From Streptomyces globisporus (GTDB lineage: Bacteria; Actinomycetota; Actinomycetes; Streptomycetales; Streptomycetaceae), in NCBI GenBank assembly GCA_014649555.1, contig BMTG01000004.1, positions 1 to 64,000 of the forward strand: a stretch of 64,000 nt of DNA, read 5' to 3'. Made by a program: the position numbers and the translations under genes. The notes below the pieces were generated by a model, which ran no database searches, was not told the DNA's origin, and worked only from the letters and a program-made list of their open reading frames with translations. How positions within the stretch are numbered: position 1 is the stretch's first letter; each line of letters starts with the position of its first letter. This document shows, piece after piece, positions 62,123 to 64,000 of the stretch.

Positions 62123-62163
62123 GCCGGGGCCCGGGGCGTCGGGATGACGCCCCGGGCCCCGGC
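62123..62163 (-). terminator. Very stable hairpin inside the sulfur gene run
   Basis: Perfect 18-bp GC-rich inverted repeat (62123-62140 with 62146-62163), loop GGGAT, between the SfnB-like gene and the FMN reductase gene. It may split the run into two transcripts or act as an attenuator. Confidence 0.75.
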
Positions 62164-62169
62164 GGCCGG

Positions 62170-63387
62170 TCAGGAGTACCAGGTGGGTTCGGGGAGTTCG
62201 CCGGTCAGGACGTGCCGGCCGACCTCGCGCCGCTTGTAGGCGACCGGGTCGTGGAGGGTGTGGGTGCGGACGTTGCGCCAGAAGCGGTCGAGGCCCTCGG
62301 CGGAGGCGGTGGCGCGGGCGCCGGTGACCTCGAAGATGCGGCTGGTTACCTCCAGCGCGACCTCGGTGGCCCGTGCCTTTGCTGCCGCGACCCGCACCTC
62401 GAACGCGGCACGGGACTGCTCGGTCACCTCGTCGGGCGCGTCGTGCAGCTTCTGCCCCTCGGCGGCGACCGCTTCGGCCAGGGCTTCGACGGCCCAGAGC
62501 TTGGCGGTGAGGTCGCCGTAGGTGTCGATGACGTACGGCTCGTCGACGGCCTGGTCGTACCCGCCGTGCAGCCAGGAGCGGGCCTTGGTACGGGTGTAGG
62601 TGGCGGCGGTCTCCAGGGCCCCGGCGGCGATGCCCAGGTAGAAGCTGATGAACACCAGCTGGATCGTGGGCACGTTGAGGGTGTTGTAGACGCGGGGCCG
62701 GAACTCCTTGTCGACATAACCGGCGGCGGAGGCCCACGGGGTGCGGACGCCGTCGATGGTGACGCCACCGCTCTCGGTGAGGCGCTGGCCGATGTTGTTC
62801 CAGTCGTCGTGGAAGACCAGCCCCGGGCTGTCGGAGGGCACGATGGCGAAGATGTGCTGGTCGGTGCCTTCGAGAACGCCTTCGAGGACGGTGACGTCGG
62901 AGACCTTGCTGCCGGTGGAGAAGGTCTTGGCGCCGGTGAAGACGAGGTCGTCGCCGTCCTCGGTGACGACCACATCGCTGTCGCGCGGGTTGACCGCGCC
63001 GCCGAAGAACCAGGTGTGCCGGACCGCCTCGGCCTCGACGTGCTCCCACTGCTCGCGGGTGCCGACGAGACGGGCCGCCCAGTTCCAGAGGTAGTGGTAG
63101 CCGAGGAGCTGACCGATCGAGCCGTCGGCCTTGGCCACCTCGCGGATCACCCGGTAGGCGGTCGTCCAGTCCTGTCCCCCGCCGCCGTGCTCGGCCGGGC
63201 CGAGCAGGGTGACGAGCCCGGAGTCCTTGAGCAGCTGGATCTCGGTGTACGGGGTGGCGCCCGCCTTGTCGCGGGCGGCGGCGTCGGTGGCGAGGATGGC
63301 CGCGGCCTCGGCCGCGCGCACGATCCAGGCGTCGGGGCTGTCCGGGGCGGGGAGGGTCTTCCACTGCGTGGGCGCTGCGGTGCTCAT
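62170..63387 (-). CDS. Second SfnB/DszC-like flavoprotein
   Basis: 405 residues. GLVTLLGPAEHGGGGQDWTTAYRVI near 55, TWFFGGAVNPRDSD near 125, TGAKTFSTGSKVSDVTVL near 150 and RTHTLHDPVAYKRREVGRHVLTGE near the end parallel the protein at 60282, so the two are paralogues. It is closer to DszC-type sulfoxide/sulfone monooxygenases in pattern. The ATG overlaps the stop of the SfnG-like gene (ATGA), so the two are co-translated. Confidence 0.86.
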   Translation of the reverse strand: MSTAAPTQWKTLPAPDSPDAWIVRAAEAAAILATDAAARDKAGATPYTEIQLLKDSGLVTLLGPAEHGGGGQDWTTAYRVIREVAKADGSIGQLLGYHYLWNWAARLVGTREQWEHVEAEAVRHTWFFGGAVNPRDSDVVVTEDGDDLVFTGAKTFSTGSKVSDVTVLEGVLEGTDQHIFAIVPSDSPGLVFHDDWNNIGQRLTESGGVTIDGVRTPWASAAGYVDKEFRPRVYNTLNVPTIQLVFISFYLGIAAGALETAATYTRTKARSWLHGGYDQAVDEPYVIDTYGDLTAKLWAVEALAEAVAAEGQKLHDAPDEVTEQSRAAFEVRVAAAKARATEVALEVTSRIFEVTGARATASAEGLDRFWRNVRTHTLHDPVAYKRREVGRHVLTGELPEPTWYS

Positions 63388-64000
63388 GACGAACCTTCCG
63401 ACGACGGACGGGCTTGGTGGTCCTCCAGCTCCCGCACGAGCGGCAGCACCTTCTTGCCGAAGTACTCGACCTCCTCGTGGTAGTGGAGGAAGCCGAGGAG
63501 CAGCAGATCCACGCCGAGGCGCTTGTAGGCGACGATGCGCTCGGCGATCTGTTCCGGGGTGCCGATCAGCCCCGTACGGAAGCCGTCGTTGTACTGGACG
63601 AGGTCCTCGAAGGAGGAGTCCTGCCACATGCCCTTGCCGTCGGCGGTGGAGCTTCCGGCCTGCCTGACGGCCGAGCCGAAGCCGTGGACGGCCTCGGTGT
63701 CGGCCTTGGCGACGATCTCGCGCAGGGTGTCGCGGGCCTCCGCCTCGGTGTCGCGGGCGATGAGGAATCCGTTGAGGCCGAAGCGCGGCGGGGTGCGTCC
63801 GGCGCCCTCGGCGGCGGCCCGGACGTCCGCGATCTGCTCGGTGACGCCGTCGAAGTCCTTGCCGTTGGAGAAGTACCAGTCGGAGACGCGTCCGGCCATC
63901 TTCCGGGCGGCGGTGGAGTTGCCGCCCTGGAAGATCTCCGGATGCGGGCGGTCCGGTGAGGCGATCGGCCTGGGCTTCAGCGAGAAGTCGCGGATGCGGT
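63384..64000 (-). CDS. sfnG: SfnG-like dimethylsulfone monooxygenase, 5' end beyond the window
   Basis: At least 204 residues are visible to the window edge; the true start lies outside. PHPEIFQGGNSTAARKMAGRVSDWYF is the SfnG-type LLM core, read continuously through the right edge. The family oxidises dimethylsulfone to methanesulfinate with FMNH2 and oxygen, feeding SsuD after oxidation to methanesulfonate. It is the first visible gene of the sulfur run and overlaps the next by 4 bases. Confidence 0.85.
   Translation of the reverse strand, partial: RIRDFSLKPRPIASPDRPHPEIFQGGNSTAARKMAGRVSDWYFSNGKDFDGVTEQIADVRAAAEGAGRTPPRFGLNGFLIARDTEAEARDTLREIVAKADTEAVHGFGSAVRQAGSSTADGKGMWQDSSFEDLVQYNDGFRTGLIGTPEQIAERIVAYKRLGVDLLLLGFLHYHEEVEYFGKKVLPLVRELEDHQARPSSEGSS

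Overview
The window is high-GC chromosomal DNA of a Streptomyces-type actinobacterium. GC-rich third codon positions, frequent GTG starts, 4-base stop/start overlaps, leaderless promoters and actinobacterial families (DUF3099, a SCO1860-type LAETG surface protein, the nucleoid protein Gbn, PitH2-type phosphate transporter) all point there. From memory, the gene order follows the S. coelicolor region around SCO1820-SCO1880; this is recalled, not computed. I see no tRNA, rRNA, insertion sequence, prophage or CRISPR array. The window looks like conserved core chromosome with a few local changes.

Layout. 0-9.4 kb: small membrane proteins, moaA, an acetate-type symporter with its DUF485 partner, a secreted subtilisin-like protease, a YhhN/sterol-desaturase pair, and a frameshifted remnant. 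9.4-14.3 kb: a DEDDh exonuclease with a BRCT-like tail, a Cys-rich protein, a SURF1 protein, a GH15 glycosidase and an atypical SDR. 14.3-17.5 kb: a compact Asp23/AmaP-type module of five minus-strand genes with a divergent gene that looks like two degenerate Asp23-like domains. 17.6-25.8 kb: enoyl-CoA hydratase, gbn, an ABC-F protein, a zinc metallopeptidase, VOC, alpha/beta hydrolase and class II aldolase genes. 26-27.6 kb: a phosphate transporter behind a PHO-box-like repeat.

27.7-37.3 kb holds late cobalamin genes under a cobalamin riboswitch: cbiB/cobD, cobQ, a chelatase subunit, cobO, cobB, then a ZIP transporter and an in-frame CobE-CobC fusion. cobN and the precorrin methyltransferases are absent from the window. 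37.4-41 kb: a sortase-anchored LAETG protein, an amidohydrolase and an aminotransferase. 41.3-44.7 kb: the complete ectABCD operon for ectoine and hydroxyectoine.

44.8-58.4 kb: a VOC/MDMPI fusion, an ene-reductase divergent from a MarR regulator across a three-copy operator, a class V aminotransferase, an FrnE-like protein, an IclR-linked aldehyde dehydrogenase locus, a three-gene two-component operon and a penicillin-binding protein. 58.4-64 kb: an iron-box-like site before a truncated hydrolase, then a minus-strand sulfonate/sulfone sulfur-scavenging run (SfnG-like, two SfnB/DszC-like flavoproteins, an FMN reductase, SsuD) that continues past the window edge.

The best candidates for something under-described are the Asp23/AmaP module with its divergent partner, and the cobalamin riboswitch acting through a 22-codon leader ORF. 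Both are read from sequence and remain hypotheses.
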